A DNA stretch of 64,000 bases from positions 1 to 64,000 of the forward strand of contig JBEBFY010000012.1 of the NCBI GenBank assembly GCA_040081715.1, given 5' to 3'. The DNA is from CANKJK01 sp040081715. GTDB taxonomy: Bacteria; Acidobacteriota; Vicinamibacteria; Vicinamibacterales; UBA2999. Shown here piece by piece: positions 26,520 through 35,048 of this stretch. A program made the position numbers and the translations under genes. The notes under the pieces are model-generated. The model ran no database searches and was not told the DNA's origin. It worked only from the letters and a program-made list of their open reading frames with translations. Position 1 is the stretch's first letter. Every line of letters begins with the position of its first letter.

Positions 26520-28094
26520 TCAGTGGGCCACCAGCGCACGATACGCCGGCAGGGTCAGGAAATCTTCCAGGGTGTCCGCGGTTGCCATCTGCTCGAAGAT
26601 GGCGGCCGCGGTGTCGAAGGTCGCCAGCGCGGCAGGATTCGAGATGGCGGTCCGCAGCGCGGTCATCTCTTCGGCCATCACGGCGCGGACCAGGTCACGC
26701 GTCACCACGCGTCCGTCGTCGAGGCGCGCGCCCTGGGTCAGCCATTGCCACACCTGGGTGCGCGAGATCTCCGCGGTGGCGGCGTCTTCCATCAGGCCGT
26801 AGAGCGGCACGCAGCCCGAGCCCTGTAGCCAGGCGTGGAGGTACTGTGTGCCGACGCGGATGTTGTGGCGGAGGCCCTGCTCGCTGCGCGTGCCTTCGGG
26901 GCAGGCCAGCAGCATCTCGCGCGTGACGGTGACATCCTCGCGCAGCCGGGAGAGCTGGTTCGGCCCCGCGTCCTTGAAGATCTCCTGCGCGATGGGCACC
27001 AGCGCCGGATGCGCTACCCAGGTGCCGTCGTGCCCGTCGGTGACTTCGCGCAGCTTGTCGGCCCGGACCTTGGCGAGCGCGGCCTCGTTGGCGGCGGCGT
27101 CCTTGAGGGGAATCTGTGCGGCCATTCCGCCCATGGCGTGCGCGCCGCGCCGATGGCAGGTCTTGATCAGCAACTGCGAGTAGGCGCGAAGGAAGCCCTT
27201 GTCCATGGTGACCTGGGCCCGATCCGGCAGCACGAAATCCGCGTGTGCGCGGAGCGTCTTGATGGCGCTGAAGATGTAGTCCCATCGGCCGCAGTTGAGG
27301 CCGGCCACGTGGTCGCGCAGTTCGTAGAGGATTTCGTCCATCTCGAAGGCCGCCGGCAGTGTCTCGATGAGTACGGTGGCGCGCATCGATCCGCCCGGGA
27401 GGCCGAGCGCCGTTTCGATGTGCACGAAGACGTCATTCCACCAGCGGGCTTCCAGGTGGCTCTGGAGCTTGGGTAGGTAGAAGTACGGCCCTAAGCCGCG
27501 CCGCAACTGCTCTTCGGCGTTGTGGAAGGCAAACAGACCCAGGTCGAACAGGCTCCCAGGCACCGGCTCGCCTGCCACGAGCACGTGCTGTTCGGGCAGG
27601 TGCAGGCCTCGCGGGCGCACGAGTAGCGTCGCCGTCGTGGCGTTCAGGGCATAGGCCTTGCCCTCGGGACTCGTGAATGCGATGTCGCGGCGCACCGCAT
27701 CCATCAGGTTCACGTGACCTCCGATCTGGTTCGACCAGGTCGGCGCGTTCGAGTCCTCGAAGTCGGCCATGAACATCTGCGCGCCGGAGTTGAGCCCGTT
27801 GATGACCATCTTCCGGTCGACCGGGCCGGTGATCTCGACCCGGCGGTCGCGCAACGCCGCGGGGGGCGGGCTGATGCGCCAGTCCGCCGCGCGGATGTGC
27901 GCCGTCTCCGGGAGGAAGTCCGGCGTGTCGCCGGCATCCCATCGGGCCTGCCGCACGCGACGGGCGTCAAGGAGTTCCGTGAGCCGCGGCCGGAAGGCGA
28001 CCGTCAGGTCGTAGAGGAAGGTGAGTGCGGCCGGCGTGAGTACGCGATCCTGGCCGGTGGCAACCTGTGGGGTAACGAGCGTGATGTTCGGCAT
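26520..28094 (-). CDS. aceB: malate synthase A
   Basis: Malate synthase joins glyoxylate and acetyl-CoA to malate. The 524-residue product is of the A type: GLNSGAQMFMADFEDSNAPTW, VRPRGLHLPEQH, YFYLPKLQSHLEARWWNDVF, TVLIETLPAAFEMDEILYEL and LNCGRWDYIFSAIKTL (catalytic Arg in RPRGLH; metal-binding Glu in LIETL and Asp in DYIF), with the C-terminal helical plug. It is first in the aceB-aceA operon. The AT-rich gap at 28095-28233 separates it from a divergent RamB/ScfR-type regulator that probably controls it. Confidence 0.97.
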   Translation of the reverse strand: MPNITLVTPQVATGQDRVLTPAALTFLYDLTVAFRPRLTELLDARRVRQARWDAGDTPDFLPETAHIRAADWRISPPPAALRDRRVEITGPVDRKMVINGLNSGAQMFMADFEDSNAPTWSNQIGGHVNLMDAVRRDIAFTSPEGKAYALNATTATLLVRPRGLHLPEQHVLVAGEPVPGSLFDLGLFAFHNAEEQLRRGLGPYFYLPKLQSHLEARWWNDVFVHIETALGLPGGSMRATVLIETLPAAFEMDEILYELRDHVAGLNCGRWDYIFSAIKTLRAHADFVLPDRAQVTMDKGFLRAYSQLLIKTCHRRGAHAMGGMAAQIPLKDAAANEAALAKVRADKLREVTDGHDGTWVAHPALVPIAQEIFKDAGPNQLSRLREDVTVTREMLLACPEGTRSEQGLRHNIRVGTQYLHAWLQGSGCVPLYGLMEDAATAEISRTQVWQWLTQGARLDDGRVVTRDLVRAVMAEEMTALRTAISNPAALATFDTAAAIFEQMATADTLEDFLTLPAYRALVAH

Positions 28095-28233
28095 GGCGGT
28101 CAGTCGGCGTCAACAGGGTAGACGTGTCAATAATCGATGTATAATCAGATACAAGCAATATTTATTGTGTTTTCTGACGAAGAATATGTAGTGGTAATCC
28201 TGTAAACGATTAACAGTCGTCAAGGAATTACAG
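28095..28233. promoter_or_regulatory. divergent promoter region of aceBA and its regulator
   Basis: This is the most AT-rich gap nearby (runs such as AATATTTATTG). It must hold promoters for aceB (minus) and the regulator (plus). TATAAT occurs at 28140-28145 on the plus strand but has no good -35. No box pair can be fixed by eye. Confidence 0.6.
28200..28216. promoter_or_regulatory. imperfect palindrome, candidate operator
   Basis: CTGTAAACGATTAACAG is an imperfect palindrome (6 of 8 arm pairs match, outer CTGT/ACAG exact) ending 17 bases before the regulator's ATG. A further TTACAG lies at 28228-28233. It is a candidate site for autoregulation by the 28234 product. Confidence 0.35.
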
Positions 28234-29670
28234 ATGCCCGTAAAACTGGCGCTCGGCGCAAAGGTCCGGTCCCTCAGGCGGCAGCAGCGCATGACCCAGG
28301 CCGACCTTGCGACGCGGCTGGGCATCTCGGCCAGCTACCTCAATCTGATTGAGCACAACCGCCGGTCGTTTCCGGCTGACCTGCTCGTCAAGCTGGCCTC
28401 GGTCCTGCCCGTCGACCTGAAGAGCCTGTCGACGGACCATGACGACCGGACCCTGTCGGCTCTTCTCGAAGCCCTCAGCGACCCGCTGTTTGACAGCGGC
28501 GACCTCATCGCCAACGACGTTCAGGAAATGGCCGCCACGCACCCGGCCGCGGTCCGCGCGATGTTGCGCCTCTACGAGGCGTACAACGACGCGCGCGATT
28601 CGGCACGGAACCTGGCCGTGAAGTTCTCGGACGGCGCGGCCGTGGGCGAGATGCCGGAGGCCCGGTTCCCGACCGAGGAGGTCAGTGACCTGCTGCAGCG
28701 GCATTTGAACTACTTCCCGGAGCTTGAGGACGGCGCCGAGCAACTGGCCGCCGAGGCGAGCCTCCACCAGCCGGATGCCATCTTTGCCAACCTCACGACC
28801 CACCTGCAGCGGACGCATGGCGTCACGGTGCGGGTCGAGCAGACGAGCCAGATGCAGGGAGCGCTCAGGCGCTTCGACCCGGAGCGCCGCATCCTGTGGC
28901 TCTCGGAAGTGTTGCGGCGCGGAAGCCGCAACTTTCAACTGGCGCACCAGATCGGCCTCCTGGCGCACCGCGAGGCCATCGACCGGCTCGCCGCCGAGCC
29001 CGGGTTGACCACGGACGAATCGCGCGCGCTCAGCCGCGTCGCCCTCGCGAACTACTTTGCCAGCGCGGTGCTGATGCCCTACGAGGCCTTCTTCAAGGCG
29101 GTGAAGGCGGAGCGCTACGACATTGAGCTGCTCGGCCACCGTTTCAGGGCCAGCTTCGAGCAGGTGTGCCACCGGTTGACCACGTTGCGGCGCACGGGTT
29201 CCGAGGGCGTTCCGTTCCACATGCTCCGCATCGACATTGCCGGCAATATCTCGAAGCGCTTCAGCGCCACCGGGATGCGCTTTGCCCGCTTCACCGGCGC
29301 CTGCCCGCGGTGGAACGTGTTCGAAGCGTTCCTGACACCTGGAATGATTCACACGCAGGTGGCGGAGATGCCGGACGGGCACGTGTACTTTGAGCTGGCC
29401 AGCACGGTCCGCAAGCAGGGCGGCGGCTACCGCGCCCCGCGCACGCAGTACGCCGTGTCGCTCGGCTGCGAGCTGGCACAGGCCAGGGAACTCGTGTACG
29501 CCGACGGCCTGGATCTTTCAAGCAAGGGCGCCCGGGTGCCCATCGGGCCGAGCTGCCGTCTCTGCGATCGGTTGGACTGCGAGCAGCGGGCCTTTCCGCC
29601 GCTGCAGCACCCGCTGCAGGTCAACGAGCAGCTCAGGGGGGTCTCGTTCTACGCCCCGATCAAGCCGTAA
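28234..29670 (+). CDS. XRE/DUF2083 transcriptional regulator, RamB/ScfR type
   Basis: This 478-residue protein has an N-terminal XRE helix-turn-helix (residues 5-60; LRRQQRMTQADLATRLGIS and YLNLIEHNRRSFP). A middle domain of the IrrE/ImmA-like metallopeptidase region follows (AHQIGLLAHREAI, ALANYFASAVLMPYEAF), although the usual HExxH is changed, with LLAHRE. The C-terminal DUF2083 part has a conserved CRLCDRLDC at about residues 445-453. This is the RamB/PrpR/ScfR group of short-chain acyl-CoA-responsive regulators; RamB controls aceA/aceB in actinobacteria. It is divergent from aceBA here, which supports the same role. The downstream small acidic gene follows by 9 bases. Confidence 0.92.
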   Translation: MPVKLALGAKVRSLRRQQRMTQADLATRLGISASYLNLIEHNRRSFPADLLVKLASVLPVDLKSLSTDHDDRTLSALLEALSDPLFDSGDLIANDVQEMAATHPAAVRAMLRLYEAYNDARDSARNLAVKFSDGAAVGEMPEARFPTEEVSDLLQRHLNYFPELEDGAEQLAAEASLHQPDAIFANLTTHLQRTHGVTVRVEQTSQMQGALRRFDPERRILWLSEVLRRGSRNFQLAHQIGLLAHREAIDRLAAEPGLTTDESRALSRVALANYFASAVLMPYEAFFKAVKAERYDIELLGHRFRASFEQVCHRLTTLRRTGSEGVPFHMLRIDIAGNISKRFSATGMRFARFTGACPRWNVFEAFLTPGMIHTQVAEMPDGHVYFELASTVRKQGGGYRAPRTQYAVSLGCELAQARELVYADGLDLSSKGARVPIGPSCRLCDRLDCEQRAFPPLQHPLQVNEQLRGVSFYAPIKP

Positions 29671-29679
29671 TGGAGATAT

Positions 29680-30033
29680 ATGGCCGACCGTGACGATTTG
29701 CTGGAGCTCGCCGACTTCTGCGCCGAGAAGGTCGACCTTGAGGGGACAGTCCGGTTCGTGCCGGGATTCTCCGACGCCGAGGAGCAGTGCGAGGACGAGT
29801 ACGAGGCGCTGCTCGACGCCGTGCACGAGGACGAACTGTTTGCCCCGGTCGATATCGCTCGTCAGGAAGAGCTAGTGGAGCAGATCGCCGCGGCGCTGCC
29901 CGAGGGGGCACGGCAGCTCATTGTGGAGTTGGCCGACAACCATGCGCGCCATGTCTGGATGCAGCAGGAGGGCGCCTACTATCTGGGCCTTGCCGTGGCC
30001 CGTCGCCTTGCCCGGCGGAACGACGCGGGTTAG
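29680..30033 (+). CDS. small acidic protein downstream of regulator
   Basis: This 117-residue protein is unrecognised and strongly acidic in its first two-thirds (for example DAEEQCEDEYEALLDAVHED), ending in a basic helix (LAVARRLARRNDAG). It is predicted soluble and helical, with no signal peptide. The gap to the regulator is 9 bases and GGAG lies upstream, so it is very likely cotranscribed and may modulate the regulator or the glyoxylate enzymes. That role is inferred from position alone. Confidence 0.65.
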   Translation: MADRDDLLELADFCAEKVDLEGTVRFVPGFSDAEEQCEDEYEALLDAVHEDELFAPVDIARQEELVEQIAAALPEGARQLIVELADNHARHVWMQQEGAYYLGLAVARRLARRNDAG

Positions 30034-30187
30034 GGCGACAGCCTGCCTGTAAGGTGGGTTCTAGTTCACCGAGGTGGGGAATTTTTCTGGTCTCATCTAT
30101 TCATACGCCCCGGCGGAGTAATTCCTGCCCAGTCATTCGGGATGGCACGCGAATGGCTAAGGAGAGCGGTGGAGGAGACCCAGGCCT

Positions 30188-30595
30188 ATGACCCGCCACT
30201 TTGTCGCCCGATCGATCGTCGCCGCTTTTGCCCTTGCGTACGCCGCCGCACCAGCCTTCGCCCAGAACACGCCGGCGGAGAACTCCGGAGGCGCCGTGTT
30301 CCTGTTGTATTGCGCGTCGTGTCACGGAGCGAGCGCCAAAGGCGACGGCCCGACAGCCGCCGCCATGCAGCCCAAGCCGCCGGATCTCACGAAGATCGCC
30401 GCGCGCAACGGCGGCAAGTTCGTCGATGACGTCGTGTTCCGCACCATCGACGGCCGCAGCTCGAAGGCCGGCCACGGCGGTCCGGCAATGCCCGTCTGGG
30501 GCGACGCCTTCGGCCGGAAGGGCCAGACGCCGGAGGACACACGGAGACGGATCGACGCCGTCGTGCAGTACCTCAAGACCATCCAGGGCAAGTAA
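30188..30595 (+). CDS. small exported c-type cytochrome
   Basis: This 135-residue protein has a signal peptide (residues 1-25, AFAQ) and one heme motif, CASCH, at residues 42-46, in the phrase LLYCASCHGASAKGDGPTA typical of small periplasmic cytochrome c domains. A likely Met ligand is in GPAMPVWGDAF. It ends in a helix (RIDAVVQYLKTIQG), as in cytochrome c of this class. GGAGGAG lies just upstream (30167-30176). A strong terminator follows, so it is probably a single-gene unit. Confidence 0.92.
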   Translation: MTRHFVARSIVAAFALAYAAAPAFAQNTPAENSGGAVFLLYCASCHGASAKGDGPTAAAMQPKPPDLTKIAARNGGKFVDDVVFRTIDGRSSKAGHGGPAMPVWGDAFGRKGQTPEDTRRRIDAVVQYLKTIQGK

Positions 30596-30621
30596 CGCCC
30601 TCCCGTTCGCGGGACGCCATG

Positions 30622-30663
30622 CCCGGTTTGTCACGACAACTCGCGACAAGCCGGGTTCTTTTT
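30622..30663 (+). terminator. Rho-independent terminator after cytochrome c
   Basis: CCCGGTTTGTC and GACAAGCCGGG form an 11-pair stem (one G-T pair) around a 12-base loop, followed by TTCTTTTT. It lies 26 bases past the cytochrome stop. Confidence 0.8.
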
Positions 30664-30759
30664 GTACGCTCCCGTTTCTCGTCCCCGGCACCGGCCCTTC
30701 GCGGCTATAGTTACCGCCGTCTGTCTCGAGTGTGTTTCTCCTGAATCGGGAGGGGTGTG

Positions 30760-32475
30760 ATGCGGTTGAAGAGTGCAGGAATCATCGCGGGTGTGGCCGT
30801 CCTCGGAGCGCTGTTCTACGCCGCGCCGGCCCGGCTGGACGCCCAGGGAGGGGTGGCCCTTTCCGGCGTCGTGAGTTCGGACAAGGAAGGCAAGATGGAA
30901 GGCGTGGTGGTCTCGGCTCGTCGCGAGGGCGCCAACTACACCATCAGCGTCATCAGTGGTGGCGGCGGGAAGTACTCCTTCCCCTCGTCGCATATCGGCC
31001 CCGGGAAGTACACGGTGACGATGCGCGCCACCGGCTACGACCTGCCTGCGCCGGCCACGGCCGACGTTGCCATGGGCAAGGCGGCCAAGCTCGACATCAA
31101 GGTCGTCGAGACGCCGGACATCAGCAAGCATCTGACGTCGCGCGAGTGGGCGCTGAGCCTGCCCGAGAAGAACGACATGCTCGACAAGGCGGTCTTCAAC
31201 ATCGAGAGCTGCGTCTACTGCCACTCTCTGGAACGCATCTTCCGCACGAAGTACACCGCCGAGCAGCTCGTGCCCGCCATCACCCGCATGCTGAAGTACT
31301 ACCCGGACGGCTCGGTGATGGGCACGGCCGGCCGCGGCCGCACCGTGATGAAGACGAAGGAGGAGCAGGAGCGCGCCGACAAGTCGCCGAACTGGTGGGA
31401 GTACAGCCCCTCAGGTGGCCCGATCCCGAAGCAGGAACTTGCCGAGTTCATCGCGAAGTACAACCTGAGCGGCGGTCGTACGAAGTATCCGTACGACTTC
31501 GTCCGCCTGCCGCGCGCCAAGGGCACCGGCGGCAAGGCGATCATCACCACCTGGGACATGCCGCGGAAAGACACCGTGCCGCACGACTCCCAGATGGATT
31601 CGAAGGGCAACCTCTGGTACACCGACGAGAGCGCGATGTGGATCGGGAAGCTGAACCCGAAGACCAATGAGTTCAAGGAATACCAGATGCCGCCGGTTGA
31701 GAAGGGCGATATTCCCGGTGTTCGCGACATCACGATCGACGGGCAGGACAACCTCTGGTTCACCATGCGGCTGCCCGGCAGCAAGTCCGTCCTGCACAAG
31801 TGGGAGCCGGCGACCCAGAAGCTGACGCAGATCGAGGGCACGGCTGGGCAGTTTGTCGCGGTCTCGAAGGATGGCAAGAAGGTGTGGGTGGGCTTCCAGC
31901 GCGCGGACACCGCGGCGGCCAAGATGGACGGCGACTTCCGGCGCCCGGCCAACCTGCCGCAGGGCAAGAACATGGGCGCGTACGGGCTGGACATCGACCC
32001 GCAGGGGAACCCCTGGGGCACGAGCTTCATGACCGGCGAGATCATGGGCGTGGACGTGGCGAAGAACGAGGCGCTCATCTACCCCGTGCCCGGCGGCACC
32101 AACGCCGTCCCGCGCCGTGGACGCGTCGATGACAAGGGCCGGTTCTGGTTCTCCTACTACGGCAAAGAGGCCCTTGGCATGTTCGATACGAAGGCGAGGA
32201 CCTTCAAGGAGTGGAAGGTGGGCCCGCGGTTCAGCACGCCGTACACCACGTCTACGCCCGATCCCAAGGAGCGCGTGTACCTGCCCAGCAACACGTGCGA
32301 TTGCTTCTTCCGCGTGGATACGAAGAACGGACAGGTGCTGGAGTTTGCGATGCCGTCGCCGATCAACTCGTTCGATGCGAAGCGGGTCTCGTGGGATCCC
32401 ACGTCGAAGATCCCCTCGCTGATGTTCGCCAACACCCGGAACGCCCAGATCATGCGGATTGAAGTGCTCGACTAA
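30760..32475 (+). CDS. exported fusion: regulatory domain, heme motif, Vgb-like propeller
   Basis: This 571-residue protein has a signal peptide (1-29) and a carboxypeptidase-regulatory-like beta domain (about 31-116; GVVSSDKEGKMEGVVVSARR). A c-type heme motif, CVYCH, lies at residues 151-155 in a short helical domain. A long propeller resembling virginiamycin B lyase/SMP-30 repeats follows (from about 245: DMPRKDTVPHDSQMDSKGNL, ITIDGQDNLWFTM, GLDIDPQGNPWG). I know the parts but not a name for the whole. It may couple binding or oxidation of a substrate to the single heme. I chose the ATG at 30760, with GGGAGGGG upstream. Parallel neighbours include NHL propellers. Confidence 0.82.
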   Translation: MRLKSAGIIAGVAVLGALFYAAPARLDAQGGVALSGVVSSDKEGKMEGVVVSARREGANYTISVISGGGGKYSFPSSHIGPGKYTVTMRATGYDLPAPATADVAMGKAAKLDIKVVETPDISKHLTSREWALSLPEKNDMLDKAVFNIESCVYCHSLERIFRTKYTAEQLVPAITRMLKYYPDGSVMGTAGRGRTVMKTKEEQERADKSPNWWEYSPSGGPIPKQELAEFIAKYNLSGGRTKYPYDFVRLPRAKGTGGKAIITTWDMPRKDTVPHDSQMDSKGNLWYTDESAMWIGKLNPKTNEFKEYQMPPVEKGDIPGVRDITIDGQDNLWFTMRLPGSKSVLHKWEPATQKLTQIEGTAGQFVAVSKDGKKVWVGFQRADTAAAKMDGDFRRPANLPQGKNMGAYGLDIDPQGNPWGTSFMTGEIMGVDVAKNEALIYPVPGGTNAVPRRGRVDDKGRFWFSYYGKEALGMFDTKARTFKEWKVGPRFSTPYTTSTPDPKERVYLPSNTCDCFFRVDTKNGQVLEFAMPSPINSFDAKRVSWDPTSKIPSLMFANTRNAQIMRIEVLD

Positions 32476-32589
32476 TCCCTCGCTGTGCCCGGGGCTTCCA
32501 GCCCCTCTACCAACTTCCCCGGTGGATGGACCCGTTCCATCCCCGGGGACTCCCCGCCCAACCGCTGTCCCATCCTCACGGAGGTCTCC

Positions 32590-33798
32590 GTGCTGACCCG
32601 AGTTCCCAGATCTACCCGCGCGTTCGCGTTGCTGCTGGCGCTCACGGCCGGAGCGGCAGGGCTGTCTGCCGGTCAGGCGTCGAAGAAGGCCTCCGGCAAG
32701 GCGCAGATGATGCCGGCCTTCAGGTACGACCCGGCGTGGCCGAAGGAACTGCCGAAGAAGTGGATCATCGGCAGCGTCGGCGCGGTGTTCGTCGACGCGA
32801 AGGACCACATCTGGATCGCCCAGCGTCCGGGTGCCACGACGAATCTGTCCGAACGGTTCGGCCTGCAGGGCTTCAGCGAGTGCTGCTTCCCGGCGCCCCC
32901 GGTCATCGAGTTCGACCAGGCCGGCAACGTCGTCCAGGCCTGGGGGCTGATCCACGACCAGAAGGGCGTGCCGCTCGGCCCGCAGGTCTCAGGCCCGTAC
33001 CCGGAGGGCGCGTGGCCGACCTCCGAACACGGCATCGCTGTGGACTACAAGGGCAACGTCTGGGTGGACAGCAGTACGCCGCCCTCGTCGCTCCTGAAGC
33101 TCTCGCACGACGGCATGCTCCTGCTGCGGATTGGGCAGGCGCAAGGCAAGAAGAGCAGCGACACGGCGAACCTCGGCGGGCCGACCAGCATCCTCGTCGA
33201 CCCGAAGACCAACGAGGTGTTCGTGGCCGACGGCTACGAGAACCGGCGCGTCATCGTGTTTGATGCCGACAGCGGTGCCTACAAGCGGCACTGGGGCGCC
33301 TACGGCCGGCCGCCGAGCGACGAGCCCACCCCGGCCACGCAGGAAGGCGCCGTCTTCGACGTCGTGAAGCGGCGGGAGCAGTTCGACCATGTGCACTGCC
33401 TGACCGAGGACCGGGACGGCGTGCTGTATGTCTGCGACCGTGCGAACAACCGCGTGCAGCTGTTCCGGAAGGACGGCACCTATCTCAAGGAGGTGCTCAT
33501 CGCGCCGGAGACGAAGGCGTTCGGGTCTGTGATGTCCGTGGGCTTCTCGCCCGGGGCGCAGGAGTTCATGTACGTGGCCGACGGCGCCAACCACAAGGTC
33601 TGGATTCTCAAGCGGGCGACGCTCGAGATTCTGGGCGCGTTTACGGGCGGCGGCAGCGGCCGCGGCGGCGGCCAGCTCCTGGTGATCCACTCCATGGGCG
33701 TGGACTCGAAGGGGAACCTCTACATCGGCGAAACGATTCCGGGGAACCGGATCCAGCGTTTCACCTTCACCGGCATGGTGCCTGTTCCCGCACAATAG
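32590..33798 (+). CDS. exported NHL-type propeller protein
   Basis: This 402-residue protein has a GTG start with GGAGG 6 bases upstream and a signal peptide (AFALLLALTAGAAGLSAG). Propeller blades read GAVFVDAKDHIWIAQ, GIAVDYKGNVWVDS, SILVDPKTNEVFVADGY, CLTEDRDGVLYVCDRANNRV and GVDSKGNLYIGETIPGNRI, typical of NHL/6-bladed propellers. The start PAFRYDPAWPKELPKKWIIG is closely matched by the 38500 protein, so they are paralogs. It follows the heme/propeller fusion in the same direction. Substrate unknown; a scaffold or peptidyl-glycine-lyase-like activity is possible. Confidence 0.88.
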   Translation: MLTRVPRSTRAFALLLALTAGAAGLSAGQASKKASGKAQMMPAFRYDPAWPKELPKKWIIGSVGAVFVDAKDHIWIAQRPGATTNLSERFGLQGFSECCFPAPPVIEFDQAGNVVQAWGLIHDQKGVPLGPQVSGPYPEGAWPTSEHGIAVDYKGNVWVDSSTPPSSLLKLSHDGMLLLRIGQAQGKKSSDTANLGGPTSILVDPKTNEVFVADGYENRRVIVFDADSGAYKRHWGAYGRPPSDEPTPATQEGAVFDVVKRREQFDHVHCLTEDRDGVLYVCDRANNRVQLFRKDGTYLKEVLIAPETKAFGSVMSVGFSPGAQEFMYVADGANHKVWILKRATLEILGAFTGGGSGRGGGQLLVIHSMGVDSKGNLYIGETIPGNRIQRFTFTGMVPVPAQ

Positions 33799-33851
33799 CG
33801 GGGCACATCGTTCGGCGCCGGACCTGACGCTTCAGGTACGATGAGCGGCTG

Positions 33852-35048
33852 ATGTCGTTCATCGACACGCCACGACGATCCCGTGCGCGGCGCTGGTGCT
33901 TTCTCGCTCATCTCTGGATCGGCCTTGTGCTCGGTCCCGTGATTGGCGTCGTGGCACTGAGCGGGGCGGTCGTCGTGTTCCGGTACGAACTCAACCGGAT
34001 GACGACGCCGGGCACGGCCTACGTCGAACCGCACGGCGACCGGCTTCCCGCGGATCAGCTCGTGGCCGCGGTGCAGGCGGCCGGCCCTGACGATCGCATC
34101 CAGCAGGCCGCGTGGGAGGCTGGGCCCGACACCGCGTGGAACTTTCGGGCGACCTCGCCCGAGGGGCATCGCATTCACACCTTCGTTGACCAGTACTCGG
34201 GCGTCGTCACCGGGCGGGACGACTACCAGGGGAAGTTCATGCAGTGGGTCTTTGACCTGCATGCCTATCTGCTTGCGGGCAAGTCGGGCGAGTTCATCAA
34301 CGGGTTCTTCGGCCTGGCGCTCGCGCTGCTGGGGCTGAGCGGCCTGGTGGTCTGGTGGCCGGGTGCGGGGCACTGGCGCTTCGGGTTTTCCTATCTGTGG
34401 GGCGCACGTTGGCCGCGACAGACCTACGACCTGCACAAGCTGGTCGGGTTCTACACCAGCCTGGCCCTGGTCGCCGTCGCCCTGAGCGGATCCTATTTCG
34501 CATTTCCTGGCGTGTACCGGCGCATCGCCGCGTCACTCACGGGGACAGCCGTCCACACCGATGGCCCCAAGGCGTCGACGACGTGGGCGGACCGCCGGGT
34601 CCCGATGGAGCAGTACATCGAGGTGGCCGAGCGGACACAACCGGGCGCACGGGCCATCTCGCTGGGCTTTCCGCAGAAGCCCGGCGACGCGGTGTCGGTG
34701 CGCCTGAAGGAGGCCCGCGATTGGCATCGCATCGGGCTCAACTACGTGTACCTGGAACCGGCCGACGCCCGCGTGCTGCGCAGTGACCGGTTCGCGGAGG
34801 CGAGCACTGGCACGCAGATTATCCAGCTGATGTACCCGATTCACTTCGGCCGATTCGGGGGACGATGGGGACCGGGGGCGTTCTACGCGGTCATGGCCGT
34901 CTACGTGTTGCTCGGGATGGCACCCGTCGCGTTGATGGTGACAGGCTATGTGATGTACTGGAACCGGAGCTGGTCCAAGAAGTGGCGCCGGCGGGGAACA
35001 CGGATGCCCGGTGGTGCACGCGAATCTGAGAGGACGACACGAGCATGA
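33852..35048 (+). CDS. PepSY-associated transmembrane protein
   Basis: This 398-residue inner-membrane protein has four hydrophobic helices: about residues 17-43 (LVLGPVIGVVALSGAVVVF), 155-175, 195-220 (LHKLVGFYTSLALVAVALSG), and 345-370. Large periplasmic loops contain PepSY-like sequence. This class acts in iron-siderophore handling, often as a ferric-chelate reductase partner of a TonB receptor. Its TGA overlaps the ATG of the receptor gene (ATGA at 35045-35048), which supports that link. The end is Arg-rich. Confidence 0.9.
   Translation: MSFIDTPRRSRARRWCFLAHLWIGLVLGPVIGVVALSGAVVVFRYELNRMTTPGTAYVEPHGDRLPADQLVAAVQAAGPDDRIQQAAWEAGPDTAWNFRATSPEGHRIHTFVDQYSGVVTGRDDYQGKFMQWVFDLHAYLLAGKSGEFINGFFGLALALLGLSGLVVWWPGAGHWRFGFSYLWGARWPRQTYDLHKLVGFYTSLALVAVALSGSYFAFPGVYRRIAASLTGTAVHTDGPKASTTWADRRVPMEQYIEVAERTQPGARAISLGFPQKPGDAVSVRLKEARDWHRIGLNYVYLEPADARVLRSDRFAEASTGTQIIQLMYPIHFGRFGGRWGPGAFYAVMAVYVLLGMAPVALMVTGYVMYWNRSWSKKWRRRGTRMPGGARESERTTRA

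Noticed and set aside
28228..29382. Minus-strand open frame opposite the regulator
   Set aside because: It is the shadow of a well-supported regulator and would fill the divergent promoter region.
31411..32955. Minus-strand open frame opposite the propeller genes
   Set aside because: It crosses the gap between two clear plus-strand genes and shows no domain.
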